From contig NZ_BDDT01000004.1 in the NCBI RefSeq assembly GCF_001661495.1, positions 62,001 through 126,000 of the forward strand: 64,000 nucleotides of DNA, in the 5' to 3' direction. The number at the start of each line of letters is the position of its first letter. Within the stretch, counting starts at the first letter, position 1. The notes under the pieces were generated by a model that did no database searches, was not told where the DNA came from, and saw only the letters and a program-made list of their open reading frames with translations. A program made the translations under genes and the position numbers. Source of the DNA: Pseudoalteromonas prydzensis. Its GTDB lineage: Bacteria > Pseudomonadota > Gammaproteobacteria > Enterobacterales > Alteromonadaceae. Shown piece by piece: positions 9,736 through 18,824 of this stretch.

Positions 9736-9760
9736 AACCAGCTTCGGCTGGTTTTTTTTT
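9736..9760. terminator. Bidirectional terminator between tyrS and the CbiB-like gene
   Basis: AACCAGC / GCTGGTT stem with a stable TTCG tetraloop and nine or more Ts on the plus strand; five Ts on the minus strand. Confidence 0.9.
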
Positions 9761-9769
9761 ATCTGTGAT

Positions 9770-10717
9770 TCAGACAATTATTTTAACCAGCTCAACCCCC
9801 AAGATCACTAATAACCAAAAGCCACGGGCTTGATTGAGGCGATTTAGCAACACCGGTATATCATCAGCCTGCGGCAAACGCTCAGTGCCAATACGCATTT
9901 TATCAAAACGTATGCCTTGATACATGGCAGGGCCACCTAGTTGCACGCCAATAGAAGCTGAGCAGCAACTGAGTAACCAACCGCTGTTGGTTTGATAAAA
10001 ATGTCGACCATAATGCTTGATGTAATGGATGCTTAACTTACTTGCTTTACTCGCTGCAATAGTCAGTGCTAACAGTCGGGTGGGCAGCCACTCAATAAAA
10101 AATAACACCCAACGAAGTGATTTTAAAAATGGGCTATTAGGCAACCTATCTCTGCGCCATGCTTGGTGGATCAAAGTCAGTAAGCGATAAGCTAGGGCGA
10201 CCATTGGGCCAAAGAGTAGATAAAAGAAAATAACGCTAAAGTAATGACGGGCAACTCTGAGGATCAGCGTTTCCATAACAGCTTTGCAAATCCCAGGGCT
10301 GGATAAGTTATCAACTTGGCGAGCAAGTAGCGGTTTTAATAACTCTCGGGCTGTAGACTTTTGATTTTGTTTAACGAGTCGTGCAATGCGCTGTGCTTTG
10401 CTTTCTACACTTCGCCATTCAAGGCTTAAATAGAGGATTAATCCGGCTAACAGTTCTGGGTAATAGGCAAATTCAAGCAGTAAAATCACTAAGGTCATGA
10501 TCACTAAAATGACTAAGCTGAAACACAGCGAAGAGGATAAATAGTGGTAACTGGCAGGTTCACTCTTGCGAAAAACGCGTTTGCCAAGTGCGCTAAATAC
10601 CGCAGTTAAAAATGTATTTGGGTGATACCAGCTTACCAAAGGCAAAAAGCGCTCAGCAAAGAGCGCTAATATAAATACAATAAAGTCCACATGTTGCTGA
10701 ACTAAATTGGGTAACAC
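9770..10717 (-). CDS. CobD/CbiB-family integral membrane protein
   Basis: Resembles CbiB/CobD, the membrane enzyme that attaches the aminopropanol arm during adenosylcobinamide phosphate synthesis; AmpE-like proteins share a distant relation. The 315-residue product has about five membrane segments and the family-like C-terminal LGGPAMYQGIRFDKMRIG and a final membrane helix. No other cobalamin genes are nearby, so a true role in B12 synthesis is uncertain. It starts at a GTG two bases after the mtnN stop on the same strand, so translation is probably coupled to mtnN. This mtnN-cbiB pairing is known in related genera. Confidence 0.75.
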   Translation of the reverse strand: MLPNLVQQHVDFIVFILALFAERFLPLVSWYHPNTFLTAVFSALGKRVFRKSEPASYHYLSSSLCFSLVILVIMTLVILLLEFAYYPELLAGLILYLSLEWRSVESKAQRIARLVKQNQKSTARELLKPLLARQVDNLSSPGICKAVMETLILRVARHYFSVIFFYLLFGPMVALAYRLLTLIHQAWRRDRLPNSPFLKSLRWVLFFIEWLPTRLLALTIAASKASKLSIHYIKHYGRHFYQTNSGWLLSCCSASIGVQLGGPAMYQGIRFDKMRIGTERLPQADDIPVLLNRLNQARGFWLLVILGVELVKIIV

Positions 10718-10718
10718 C

Positions 10719-11426
10719 TTATAATGTTACCGTTGTCAGCTTTTCTAGTAATGCGACCACCATTTTTGATGAATTAACTGAGGCGGTTTCTAGGTATTCT
10801 TCAAACGACTGTGGTGATTCTTTACCTGCAATATCAGACATTGAGCGGATCACTACAAACGGTGTCTCTAAAGTAAAGCAAGCTTGTGCAATCGCCGCGC
10901 CTTCCATTTCTACCGCTAACATAGTGGGAAAGTCAGCACGGGCTTTATCAATACGCACTGGGTCACACATAAATGAATCACCGGTACAAATTAAACCGAC
11001 TAAGGTTTTAACATCGCCGATTTGGGCAATACTTTGTTCTGCGGCGTCAATTAATTTAGGGTGCGCAACAAAACCTGCAGGCATTTGTGGAACCTGGCCA
11101 ATCTCATAACCAAATGCAGTTACATCAACATCGTGATGACGTACTTCTGATGAAATAACGACGTCACCAACGTTTAGTGATGGATCAAAACCACCTGCAG
11201 AGCCTGTGTTGATCACGCAATCAGGCTGAAAGTTATCAATTAGTAAAGTGGTAGCAATACTCGATGCTACTTTACCGATACCTGACTGCACTAAAGTCAC
11301 TGTGTTACCAGCCAATTCACCCGTATAAAAAGTGAAACCAGCTTTAGTTAGAATTTGTGGATTTTGCATTGCTTCACGCAAAATTTTAACTTCTGGCTCC
11401 ATAGCGCCAATAATACCAACATTCAT
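10719..11426 (-). CDS. mtnN: 5'-methylthioadenosine/S-adenosylhomocysteine nucleosidase
   Basis: Hydrolyses methylthioadenosine and S-adenosylhomocysteine to adenine and the thioribose or ribosyl-homocysteine, clearing SAM by-products and feeding autoinducer-2 or methionine salvage. The 235-residue protein has the N-terminal [20 protein letters not shown], the GSAGG phosphorylase-type motif ([18 protein letters not shown]), and [14 protein letters not shown] with the substrate-binding glutamates, then [14 protein letters not shown] precedes the ATG. First of a two-gene unit with the CbiB-like gene. Confidence 0.96.
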   Translation of the reverse strand: MNVGIIGAMEPEVKILREAMQNPQILTKAGFTFYTGELAGNTVTLVQSGIGKVASSIATTLLIDNFQPDCVINTGSAGGFDPSLNVGDVVISSEVRHHDVDVTAFGYEIGQVPQMPAGFVAHPKLIDAAEQSIAQIGDVKTLVGLICTGDSFMCDPVRIDKARADFPTMLAVEMEGAAIAQACFTLETPFVVIRSMSDIAGKESPQSFEEYLETASVNSSKMVVALLEKLTTVTL

Positions 11427-11487
11427 AATTTTAAATTCCTCGAATTAGATGTTTAGATTATACGTGAAGTTAGCGATAAAAAACAAA

Positions 11488-11514
11488 AAATGCGAGCCTA
11501 TAAAGCTCGCATTT
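11488..11514 (-). terminator. Terminator downstream of the DUF2726 gene
   Basis: AAATGCGAGC / GCTCGCATTT with a 7-base loop; on the minus strand it is followed by a T-rich tail (TTTTGTTTTTT). It lies between the DUF2726 gene and mtnN. Confidence 0.85.
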
Positions 11515-11530
11515 TATCGTTTAAGAAAAC

Positions 11531-12124
11531 TTATATTTCAGCTAAGGCTGTGGAATGTGCTTTAGCTTGAGAAGGTGACAGTACTGCCGGTTTTGTAACT
11601 CGGTTGCGGGTAGGGCGAATACTTGCCGCCGCAGGTTTACCAAGTTTAAACATAATCGCATCACGTACTTCTGATGGACGATAACCTGACTTCACTTTCA
11701 TACGGATATGCGGGATGCCAGCAGCTTCTAATGCGCCATTAACAAACCAATCACGTTGTGCTTTATGGCCATCTTTGTTGGCGTTATTAACTAAATCAAC
11801 GGCTGCCACAATGGTCATTTTTTCTTTGTCGATTAATACATAATCAAGCTGTTTGTTTTTGGCTTTTGCGATTGCTGCGCGTTTCGCTTTAGGAGATAAA
11901 CCTTTTTTACAATCAATGACATCGATTAATTTCACGCGGCTAACAATTTTATACTGGTCGCCTACAGCACGCTCTAAAAGATTAAGGAAAGAACTTTCAA
12001 CTTGCGTAAAAACACTGCTTTTACGCGTGAATGGGTAAGGATTTCCGCCATCGTCGGTAAACTTTGACGCAACAACAGATGCCCCAACTACTAATACTAA
12101 AATTGATAATAAAGCGAATTCCAT
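11531..12124 (-). CDS. DUF2726 domain protein with N-terminal membrane anchor
   Basis: The 197-residue protein has one N-terminal helix (MEFALLSILVLVVGASVVAS) then a DUF2726 domain, a restriction-endonuclease-like fold also found fused to helicase parts. Visible pieces are FLNLLERAVGDQYKIVSRVKL, LDYVLIDKEKMTIVAAVDL and GIPHIRMKV, matching the D-(E/D)xK-like core of the fold, though catalytic activity is not proven for membrane-anchored forms. I chose ATG 12124, with GGAG upstream, over a TTG at 12145. It lies 82 bases after folE2 on the same strand and may be cotranscribed. Confidence 0.82.
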   Translation of the reverse strand: MEFALLSILVLVVGASVVASKFTDDGGNPYPFTRKSSVFTQVESSFLNLLERAVGDQYKIVSRVKLIDVIDCKKGLSPKAKRAAIAKAKNKQLDYVLIDKEKMTIVAAVDLVNNANKDGHKAQRDWFVNGALEAAGIPHIRMKVKSGYRPSEVRDAIMFKLGKPAAASIRPTRNRVTKPAVLSPSQAKAHSTALAEI

Positions 12125-12205
12125 ACGGTAACTCCACAACAACAAATTGACACTTTAAATTAGATAGCAATTTACGTGCCCAGTTTTTGTGGAGTTACAC
12201 TTTAT

Positions 12206-13126
12206 TTAAGGCTGGTATCCGTCGTCAATTCCTTTAACGGCAATCGCCACGGCATCATGGGCATGCAGTGATTCATAATGGTTTATTTGCAACCAGTAAT
12301 CAGCGTATTGAGCTTTTTCTAAGATGGCTTTGATTTTACGCGCCGCGTCTTCGCAGAACATTAAGTTTTGGCCATTTAAACGCGCAAATTCTTGCTCATC
12401 TTCGCGCTTAACCGCAGCTTGAACTGGGGTTTTAAGCTCGTTTTCCAATGTGTCGATCAAACTTAAAATATCAAATTCGTTGATATTACTCTCGAGCTTA
12501 ACTTTTACATTAGCGATAGAGCGTTGTGAGTGAGGAGTCGCAACAATACCATCAGTGCTGCCAAGCCAGTTGAGTACTTGTTCATGATTAAGTGCTTGCT
12601 CATTAAACTTTTCAACAAAGGCTTGTTGAATAAGCTGACGGGCTAAAGCCGCTGAGCAAGGGCAAGTCGATGAATAAGTCACATCAAGGCTTAATTCAAA
12701 ACTCAGTACACCGCGGTCAATTTTTGCCTCTATCGTTAACGGATAGCTTTTCCATCCTGCTTTGCCGCTTAAAAGTGACTTCCTACGCAGTGGTAACTCA
12801 AATTTGAACTCTATTTTAGCTTGATCAGATAATCCTTCATGACTGGAAATAAAAGTGTCTAGCGCTTGGGCAATCGTTTGCGGGTTAACTTGCTGCTCGG
12901 TTGATAAGGTATCGAGCGCTAAAAATAACCGTGACATATGAATGCCCTTGGCGTCTTCTTTATGTAAGTTCACAAAAGCACGGGCTTTAGCATTGACATG
13001 AATAGGTGCAAGATCACGAGATTCGAATATAAAAGGCAGTTCAATATCAGCCATACCAACCCAGTCTAATTTACCTGTTTGTAAGGCGGGAGCTGTATCT
13101 GCTATATCGGGCATGTTGCTTTGCAT
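12206..13126 (-). CDS. folE2: GTP cyclohydrolase IB (FolE2)
   Basis: Converts GTP to 7,8-dihydroneopterin triphosphate, the first step of folate and queuosine synthesis, using a metal other than strictly zinc. The protein carries the family motif [18 protein letters not shown] with the metal-ligand cysteine, [11 protein letters not shown], and a C-terminal histidine/glutamate segment ending [15 protein letters not shown]. Start at ATG 13126 gives 306 residues; an in-frame TTG at 13147 is less likely. In many bacteria folE2 is induced by zinc starvation through Zur; no Zur box was recognised here. Confidence 0.94.
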   Translation of the reverse strand: MQSNMPDIADTAPALQTGKLDWVGMADIELPFIFESRDLAPIHVNAKARAFVNLHKEDAKGIHMSRLFLALDTLSTEQQVNPQTIAQALDTFISSHEGLSDQAKIEFKFELPLRRKSLLSGKAGWKSYPLTIEAKIDRGVLSFELSLDVTYSSTCPCSAALARQLIQQAFVEKFNEQALNHEQVLNWLGSTDGIVATPHSQRSIANVKVKLESNINEFDILSLIDTLENELKTPVQAAVKREDEQEFARLNGQNLMFCEDAARKIKAILEKAQYADYWLQINHYESLHAHDAVAIAVKGIDDGYQP

Positions 13127-13339
13127 GAAAAATCTCGTAATTGGCAATTGTAAAGCGCGGTATTTTACACGAAATAATTTAAAAATACGTGGTAGATGAA
13201 AATTTTCTGTTTTCGTCGCGGAACATGAAAATAGTTAATACAAAAATGCTAAAATCATAGCACTAGTCGTTTTTTTGTAGCTGTGACATCAGCTGATTTT
13301 TTATATACTTAAATGTATCGTTAAGAGACAGATTTATAT

Positions 13340-15664
13340 ATGGTCGATTCCTCTTTGAGTCCGTGGGCTCGAATACTTTCTAGTTTAATTACTCGATTCG
13401 GTGAATTTAAAACCGCAACTATTTGTTATGCATTACTATTAGTGCTGGCATTGATATTATCATGCATGTTTTATTATGTTGCTGTGGGCACAGTGACGCT
13501 TGTAGATGTGCTTGCCGTGATGTTTTTTACTGCGGTTGTGTCACCTATCATTATCAGCGTACTGATCAACTCAATACGTCAACTAGATGCTTCCTACGCC
13601 TATTTAGATAGCGCCACCAAGCAAGAAAAGCTATTAAACCAAACATTAAAAGATAATATCAATCGATTAAATGTTGAAATTGATGAACGTAAAATGGCTT
13701 TTCATGCCAAACATCGTGCAATTGAAGAACTCAGACGAGAAATTGTTGAGCGTAAGAAAACCCAACAAGAACTCGCACAACAAGGTATGTTACTGCGCTC
13801 GATTGTCGATTCATCCCCTGATTTATTTTATTACCGTGATAATAACGGCGTATTTGCCGGTTGTAATAAAATGTTTGAAGAAGTCATTGGTAAGCCAAGT
13901 AGTGAGTTAATCGGTAAAACTGCAGAAGAAATTTATCCAACGCAATACTTACCAGAAGTGTTGTTAACGGATAACAAGGTCGAAAAAACTCATGCAGCAT
14001 TAACACTTGATGTTGAATACCCGGTGGGTAATGAAAACCGTTGGTTTGAAATGCGTAAACTGCCGTTTATTAATGATGATGGCGAATACATTGGTTTACT
14101 GGCGTTTGGCCGTGATATTACTAGTCGTAAAGAAGCAGCCCAAGCACTTGAAACCGCCTATAAAGATAAAGGGAAATTTATTGCCACCTTGAGTCATGAA
14201 TTACGCACTCCACTAAACGGTATCGTTGGTTTAACCCGAATGCTACTTGATACCGATCTTGATAAGCAGCAACGCAGCTGGTGTAACACTGTGTTCTCCA
14301 GTGCCGAGACATTAGGCAATATATTTAACGATATAATCGACTTAGATAAAATTGACCGTGAACAACTTGATATAGTCACTGACTCAATCAATGTATCTGA
14401 CTTTATAAATGATGTGGTTAACTTTGCCGGATTGATTGCTGAACAAAAAGGCTTAGAGTTTGAAATTAAACGTAATGGTATGCTGGATATTTACGCACAA
14501 TTAGATCCAACACGATTACGTCAAGTGGTATGGAATTTAATTAACAATGCCGTTAAATTTACCCAACAAGGCAAAGTGCAATTAGCATGTCGTCGCGAAA
14601 ACCGGGCGGATGGTGCGTGGTTAGTTATGAAAGTTACCGATACCGGTCAGGGCATTCCACAAGAGCAATTACACCGTATTTTTGACATGTATTATAAAGC
14701 CCCCGATTTAAACGGCACTAACGCTATTGGCTCTGGTATTGGTTTAGCCGTTACAAAAGCGTTGGTCACTGCCATGAAAGGGCAATTACATGTCAGTAGT
14801 ACAGAAGGTGAAGGCAGTTGTTTTGTGGTGGAAATACCGCTGGCGCTTTGTATTGCACCAGCTGAGCACAGCTATGTTGGCCGTAGTTTAAATATTTTGC
14901 TGGTTGAAGATGTGCCGCTAAATGCTGAAATCGCGACAAACTTACTTGAACAGCGTGGTCACGAAGTTATCTGGGCTGAAACCGGTGAAGATGCGTTGTC
15001 GTTTGTTGAAACTGAAGATGATCTAGACCTTGTATTACTTGATATGCAATTGCCAGATATTAATGGTGATGAAGTTGCGCGTCAGATCCGTGCAGATAGT
15101 CATTTCGACAAGTTACCTATTGTTGCACTGACGGCCAATGTGCGTAGCGCTGAAGAAGAACTGCAAGGGATCTCAATTCAAGGAGCGTTAGCTAAGCCAA
15201 TTAATACCACTAAGCTTGATAAAATGTTGGCAGAACTGTTTGATATTAAGCAGCAACAACAATGCGATGAAACTCGTTTGACAGTTAGTAAAGAAGCCAG
15301 TGAAAATATCAATGTAGGGTTATTGGATGTTGAAACCATAGAAGATTTTGTCAACTCGATGGGTATCGTAATATTTAAACGCAGTAGCAGTTTATTTGAA
15401 AAACTTAACCCGCAATACCAACAAGAATTGGCGACTTCATTAGCGGATGGCGATCGTGAAGAATATAAATCAGTGGCGCACAAGCTTAAAGGGGCAGCAG
15501 GATCTGTTGGTTTAAATGATGTGCAGTTACATGCGAAAAAGATGGAGCATGGTGCGCTTGAAGAAAGTGATGAGGAACTACAGAACTGGTTAACAATATT
15601 GGCAGATAAAATAAATGAAGGGCAACAGGCCCTTCATTTATTCTTACAGCAATTAGCACGTTAA
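13340..15664 (+). CDS. arcB: Aerobic respiration control sensor kinase ArcB
   Basis: Tripartite redox sensor that phosphorylates ArcA when the quinone pool is reduced. The 774-residue protein matches E. coli ArcB in length and order: two transmembrane helices (about residues 24-75), a coiled coil, a PAS domain (about 150-260), histidine kinase domain with SHELRTPLNG (His286), ATP-binding region (DTGQGIPQEQ, GSGIGLAV), receiver with LLDMQLPD (Asp568) and a C-terminal Hpt with AHKLKGAAGSVG (His714). AAGAGA precedes the ATG. It converges on arcA with only 27 bases between the stops. In E. coli the two genes are far apart. Confidence 0.95.
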   Translation: MVDSSLSPWARILSSLITRFGEFKTATICYALLLVLALILSCMFYYVAVGTVTLVDVLAVMFFTAVVSPIIISVLINSIRQLDASYAYLDSATKQEKLLNQTLKDNINRLNVEIDERKMAFHAKHRAIEELRREIVERKKTQQELAQQGMLLRSIVDSSPDLFYYRDNNGVFAGCNKMFEEVIGKPSSELIGKTAEEIYPTQYLPEVLLTDNKVEKTHAALTLDVEYPVGNENRWFEMRKLPFINDDGEYIGLLAFGRDITSRKEAAQALETAYKDKGKFIATLSHELRTPLNGIVGLTRMLLDTDLDKQQRSWCNTVFSSAETLGNIFNDIIDLDKIDREQLDIVTDSINVSDFINDVVNFAGLIAEQKGLEFEIKRNGMLDIYAQLDPTRLRQVVWNLINNAVKFTQQGKVQLACRRENRADGAWLVMKVTDTGQGIPQEQLHRIFDMYYKAPDLNGTNAIGSGIGLAVTKALVTAMKGQLHVSSTEGEGSCFVVEIPLALCIAPAEHSYVGRSLNILLVEDVPLNAEIATNLLEQRGHEVIWAETGEDALSFVETEDDLDLVLLDMQLPDINGDEVARQIRADSHFDKLPIVALTANVRSAEEELQGISIQGALAKPINTTKLDKMLAELFDIKQQQQCDETRLTVSKEASENINVGLLDVETIEDFVNSMGIVIFKRSSSLFEKLNPQYQQELATSLADGDREEYKSVAHKLKGAAGSVGLNDVQLHAKKMEHGALEESDEELQNWLTILADKINEGQQALHLFLQQLAR
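15612..15640 (-). terminator. Terminator of arcA inside the arcB coding end
   Basis: Perfect 12-base arms TAAATGAAGGGC / GCCCTTCATTTA with loop AACAG, lying wholly inside the last codons of arcB. On the minus strand it is followed by TTTTAT, a T-rich tail fitting termination of arcA. Confidence 0.65.
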
Positions 15665-15691
15665 TGCTGCAGGTGTTTGATAAAAAAGATA

Positions 15692-16408
15692 TTAACTATC
15701 AATCTTACCAATGAAACGATAACCTTCACCATGGATGGTGCTGATAAGCTCAGATGTACTGTTATCACTTTCAAAATGCTTTCTAATACGACGGATCGTT
15801 ACGTCAACAGTACGGTCATTTGCACGAAGTTCACGACCAGTCATGTGCTTGATCAGTTGCTCACGGCTGAAAATACGGCCCGGAGAGTCAAGCATTAAAC
15901 GTAGTGCTCTGTATTCACCTTTCGGTAAACGTTTAGCATCACCATTTGGTGAAGTTAAACAGCGGCTATTTTCGTCAAGTTCCCAGCCATTGAATGTGAT
16001 CACACCATTTGTTTCAAGGCTTGTTTCTTCACCGCCGAGAGCAGTGCGAGAAAGCAAGTTACGAGCACGAATAGTTAATTCACGAGGGTTGAACGGTTTA
16101 GTAATATAATCGTCCGCACCAATTTCTAGGCCTAAAATACGGTCTACATCATTATCACGACCGGTTAGGAAAATAAGTCCAACGTTACGCTTTTGACGTA
16201 ATTCACGCGCTAAAATTAGCCCGTTTTTGCCTGGTAGGTTGATGTCCATAACTACAAGGTTCACATCATCATTATTTGTAAGCTTGTCATGCATGTCATC
16301 GCCATCAATGGCTTCAATAACTTTGTAACCTTCAGCTTCAAATAAACTAACGAGGTTTAGTCGAGTTACGTCTTCATCCTCTACAATCAGAATGACTGGC
16401 GTTTGCAT
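15692..16408 (-). CDS. arcA: Two-component response regulator ArcA
   Basis: OmpR/PhoB-type regulator that, once phosphorylated by ArcB, represses aerobic respiration genes. The 238-residue protein is very like E. coli Arc[17 protein letters not shown] at the start, the phosphoacceptor Asp55 in [38 protein letters not shown], and a C-terminal winged helix ([19 protein letters not shown]). It faces arcB, sharing the 3' junction, and its apparent terminator lies inside arcB. Upstream is a 107-base gap to the YfiR-like gene. Confidence 0.97.
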   Translation of the reverse strand: MQTPVILIVEDEDVTRLNLVSLFEAEGYKVIEAIDGDDMHDKLTNNDDVNLVVMDINLPGKNGLILARELRQKRNVGLIFLTGRDNDVDRILGLEIGADDYITKPFNPRELTIRARNLLSRTALGGEETSLETNGVITFNGWELDENSRCLTSPNGDAKRLPKGEYRALRLMLDSPGRIFSREQLIKHMTGRELRANDRTVDVTIRRIRKHFESDNSTSELISTIHGEGYRFIGKIDS

Positions 16409-16516
16409 TATTAATTAACCTTTTTCGGAATATTTTATTTACAATTAATTCGGTATTGTATTATAAAACCGAATACTAGTGATTATAGGAGTATATCCAA
16501 TTGTTAACAAGTAAAA

Positions 16517-17041
16517 TCAATTCGGATGAAATTTAGAAACAGCTAATAACCGAGATTGCACTTTAAAACTACAGCGCAACAACTGCTGCCTATTGATATA
16601 CAGTCGGATTTTATTCCCTTCTTGGATCAAAGAAACAACGCCACCTTTTTCTAAAAAATTAATACTCTCACCAACTGTTAAGGTATTTAATGAAATGGTA
16701 TCGATCCAAAGTGGAATTATATCATCTTCCATTGTTTCATCAATGTATGTGATATCACAAATGCGAGAAAGTTCAGAAATTTGCTGATTTTTATCAATTA
16801 ACACAGTTTCAATCGGCATATTGTTAATTTCAAGGCTCGAATTATCCTTCAGTAACTCACCAATTCCATGTTCAATGTCATAAAAACAAAAAGTCACGGC
16901 CTGATCATTGTTAGCCTGAGGGAATTCGATGAACTTTGCAATCTGAAATAAAAATGCTGACTTAACTTGTTGCGGTGACTTAGCCTGTAAAACCCCAGGA
17001 AAAATGATTATCAGAGTAAACAATAAACTACTTAGCTTCAT
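16517..17041 (-). CDS. YfiR-family periplasmic protein (DUF4154)
   Basis: The 174-residue protein has a signal peptide (MKLSSLLFTLIIIFPGVLQA) and the family core VKSAFLFQIAKFIEFP near the mature N-terminus, and closes with KVQSRLLAVS. YfiR in Pseudomonas is a periplasmic repressor of the diguanylate cyclase YfiN. Here the partner is a histidine kinase with a similar periplasmic sensor, and the ATG overlaps the kinase stop in an ATGA, so they are translated together. I infer that this protein gates the kinase sensor domain. Confidence 0.85.
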   Translation of the reverse strand: MKLSSLLFTLIIIFPGVLQAKSPQQVKSAFLFQIAKFIEFPQANNDQAVTFCFYDIEHGIGELLKDNSSLEINNMPIETVLIDKNQQISELSRICDITYIDETMEDDIIPLWIDTISLNTLTVGESINFLEKGGVVSLIQEGNKIRLYINRQQLLRCSFKVQSRLLAVSKFHPN

Positions 17042-18663
17042 GGTTTACTTGCCTCTGTCAGCGGCAAGGTAATAATAAAACGCGTACCTATTGAATTTTG
17101 ATCGTCAAAATAAACACTACCACCTAAGGCTTGTGTAACTAAGTTGTAAACTAAATGCATGCCCAAGCCACTGCCACCTTCGCCACGTTTAGTGGTAACG
17201 AAGGGATCAAAAATACGTTTTTTAATACTTTTATCAACGCCAATACCGTTATCATAGTAGGTCATGATCACGCTACTCTCGTTTCGCTCAACTGTGATTT
17301 CGATTTCATTATTTTGATTATTACTAAAGCCATGAATGACAGAGTTGCTCAATAATTGCTGCAGTACTTGCTGTAGCGGACCCACTTTAGTTTCAAACAT
17401 CAATTGAGGTGAACAATGAATAACAACGTTAGGAGCTTTGACAAGTAAATCAGCACGCATTGATAACATTACATTGGTGATCAGTTCATGCATATTAACC
17501 AGTGAGTTTAGTTCACCATCTTGGTTAACTGCTACTCTCTTAAAACTGGAAACCAGCTCAGCAGCGCGATTTAAATTTCGATAGATAAGGTCTAAATTTT
17601 CTATGCCATTATCGATAAAGCGTTTCAGTTGACTTGAGGTCAAGGTTTTTTGCTCAAATCCTTGGCTTATTTCTGCCAGTTTATCGCGCAGTAGGGTAGA
17701 GCCGGTGATCCCTAAACCTATCGGTGTATTTACCTCATGCGCAACACCTGCAACCATTTGCCCTAACGAGGCCATTTTTTCACTTTCAACAATTTGGTTT
17801 TGGTATTGATGCATTCGTTCCAGTGTTGTTAGTAATTCTTGGTTGGCTTCTCTAAGTGCGATAGTACGTTGATTTACTTTTTCTTCTAAACTTTGGTTTA
17901 GCTGTTTAATTTCTTGCTTATCATTTTTATGTCGCTCGATTTGATTTTGCGTGCGTGTCAGCATGATGTTTAAACTATTGGCAAGCATATTTATTTCGGT
18001 GATACTTGTTTTTTCGGCTCGGGCGTTGTAATTGTGATTTTTTGAGACATCTTGCAGTAAAGTACTTAATTGGTCGATTGGATCGGCAATACGTTTTTGA
18101 ATGCGCTTTGCCACAAAATAAACCAGTACTAAAACGAATAACGTTAAAAGAATATCGATAAGAATTTTTTTGTTTATATAAGCGTTTAGGCGCTCTAATC
18201 CGCCACGAATATAGACATAGCCTTTCACATTACCTTCATACATGATTGGCTTGATTAATTCTATGTAATCTTCAGTGATCCTAGGTTGTTTTAGTTGCTC
18301 TATACTATCCACGCGCAGTGGCACTGGTGGGGTTTTTTTTGCATTAAAACTGGTAAAAAATACGGGCTTATTAGATATTTCATCAATGGCGTAAATATGG
18401 ATGTTTTTAACTAGCGGAATACCCTCGAACGATTTAAGTCGTTGCTCTTCGGTTTTTCTATCATCAAACAGTACAGTTACCTGTGCATTAAACGCTATGA
18501 TTTCTGCGAGAATATTGAGTTTATCGACTATTAGATGCTTTTGCTCTTTAACATCAAGGTATGTAGATATAGAAATAGATAATGATAAACACAAGGCCGT
18601 AACAAACATTACTGCGCTGATCAGAGCTTTACGAATACTTGTTTGCGACGTTGATTTAGGCAT
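17038..18663 (-). CDS. Membrane sensor histidine kinase with CHASE8-like domain
   Basis: The 541-residue protein has a first membrane helix near residues 12-33, a periplasmic region resembling CHASE8 (LAEIIAFNAQVTVLFDDRKT), a second helix (LIDILLTLFVLVLVYFVA, about residues 168-186), a HAMP-type linker, a coiled coil (LEEKVNQRTIALREANQ), the phosphoacceptor box GVAHEVNTPIG, and an ATP-binding domain ending GGSGLGMHLVYNLVTQALGG. No response regulator gene is adjacent. The same sensor type is found in YfiN-like cyclases; here it drives a kinase. Coupled to the downstream YfiR-like gene by an ATGA overlap. Confidence 0.85.
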   Translation of the reverse strand: MPKSTSQTSIRKALISAVMFVTALCLSLSISISTYLDVKEQKHLIVDKLNILAEIIAFNAQVTVLFDDRKTEEQRLKSFEGIPLVKNIHIYAIDEISNKPVFFTSFNAKKTPPVPLRVDSIEQLKQPRITEDYIELIKPIMYEGNVKGYVYIRGGLERLNAYINKKILIDILLTLFVLVLVYFVAKRIQKRIADPIDQLSTLLQDVSKNHNYNARAEKTSITEINMLANSLNIMLTRTQNQIERHKNDKQEIKQLNQSLEEKVNQRTIALREANQELLTTLERMHQYQNQIVESEKMASLGQMVAGVAHEVNTPIGLGITGSTLLRDKLAEISQGFEQKTLTSSQLKRFIDNGIENLDLIYRNLNRAAELVSSFKRVAVNQDGELNSLVNMHELITNVMLSMRADLLVKAPNVVIHCSPQLMFETKVGPLQQVLQQLLSNSVIHGFSNNQNNEIEITVERNESSVIMTYYDNGIGVDKSIKKRIFDPFVTTKRGEGGSGLGMHLVYNLVTQALGGSVYFDDQNSIGTRFIITLPLTEASKP

Positions 18664-18759
18664 TATTGTGATGAAGGCCGAATATATAATTTTGATAGAA
18701 TTACCGTAAGTCTAGCAAAGACCTATCAAAGTAACTAAAAAATATCCTAAGTTTGTTGA

Positions 18760-18790
18760 AAAGCCGCCTATTTTATTTTTTGGCAGCTTT
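18760..18790 (-). terminator. Possible rsmC terminator
   Basis: AAAGCCGCC / GGCAGCTTT arms (one non-Watson-Crick pair) around a 13-base AT-rich loop, 35 bases beyond the rsmC stop on the minus strand. The T tail is short, so support is modest. Confidence 0.35.
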
Positions 18791-18824
18791 ATTGAAGTGT
18801 TACAGTATCGAATTGGGGTCGCAG

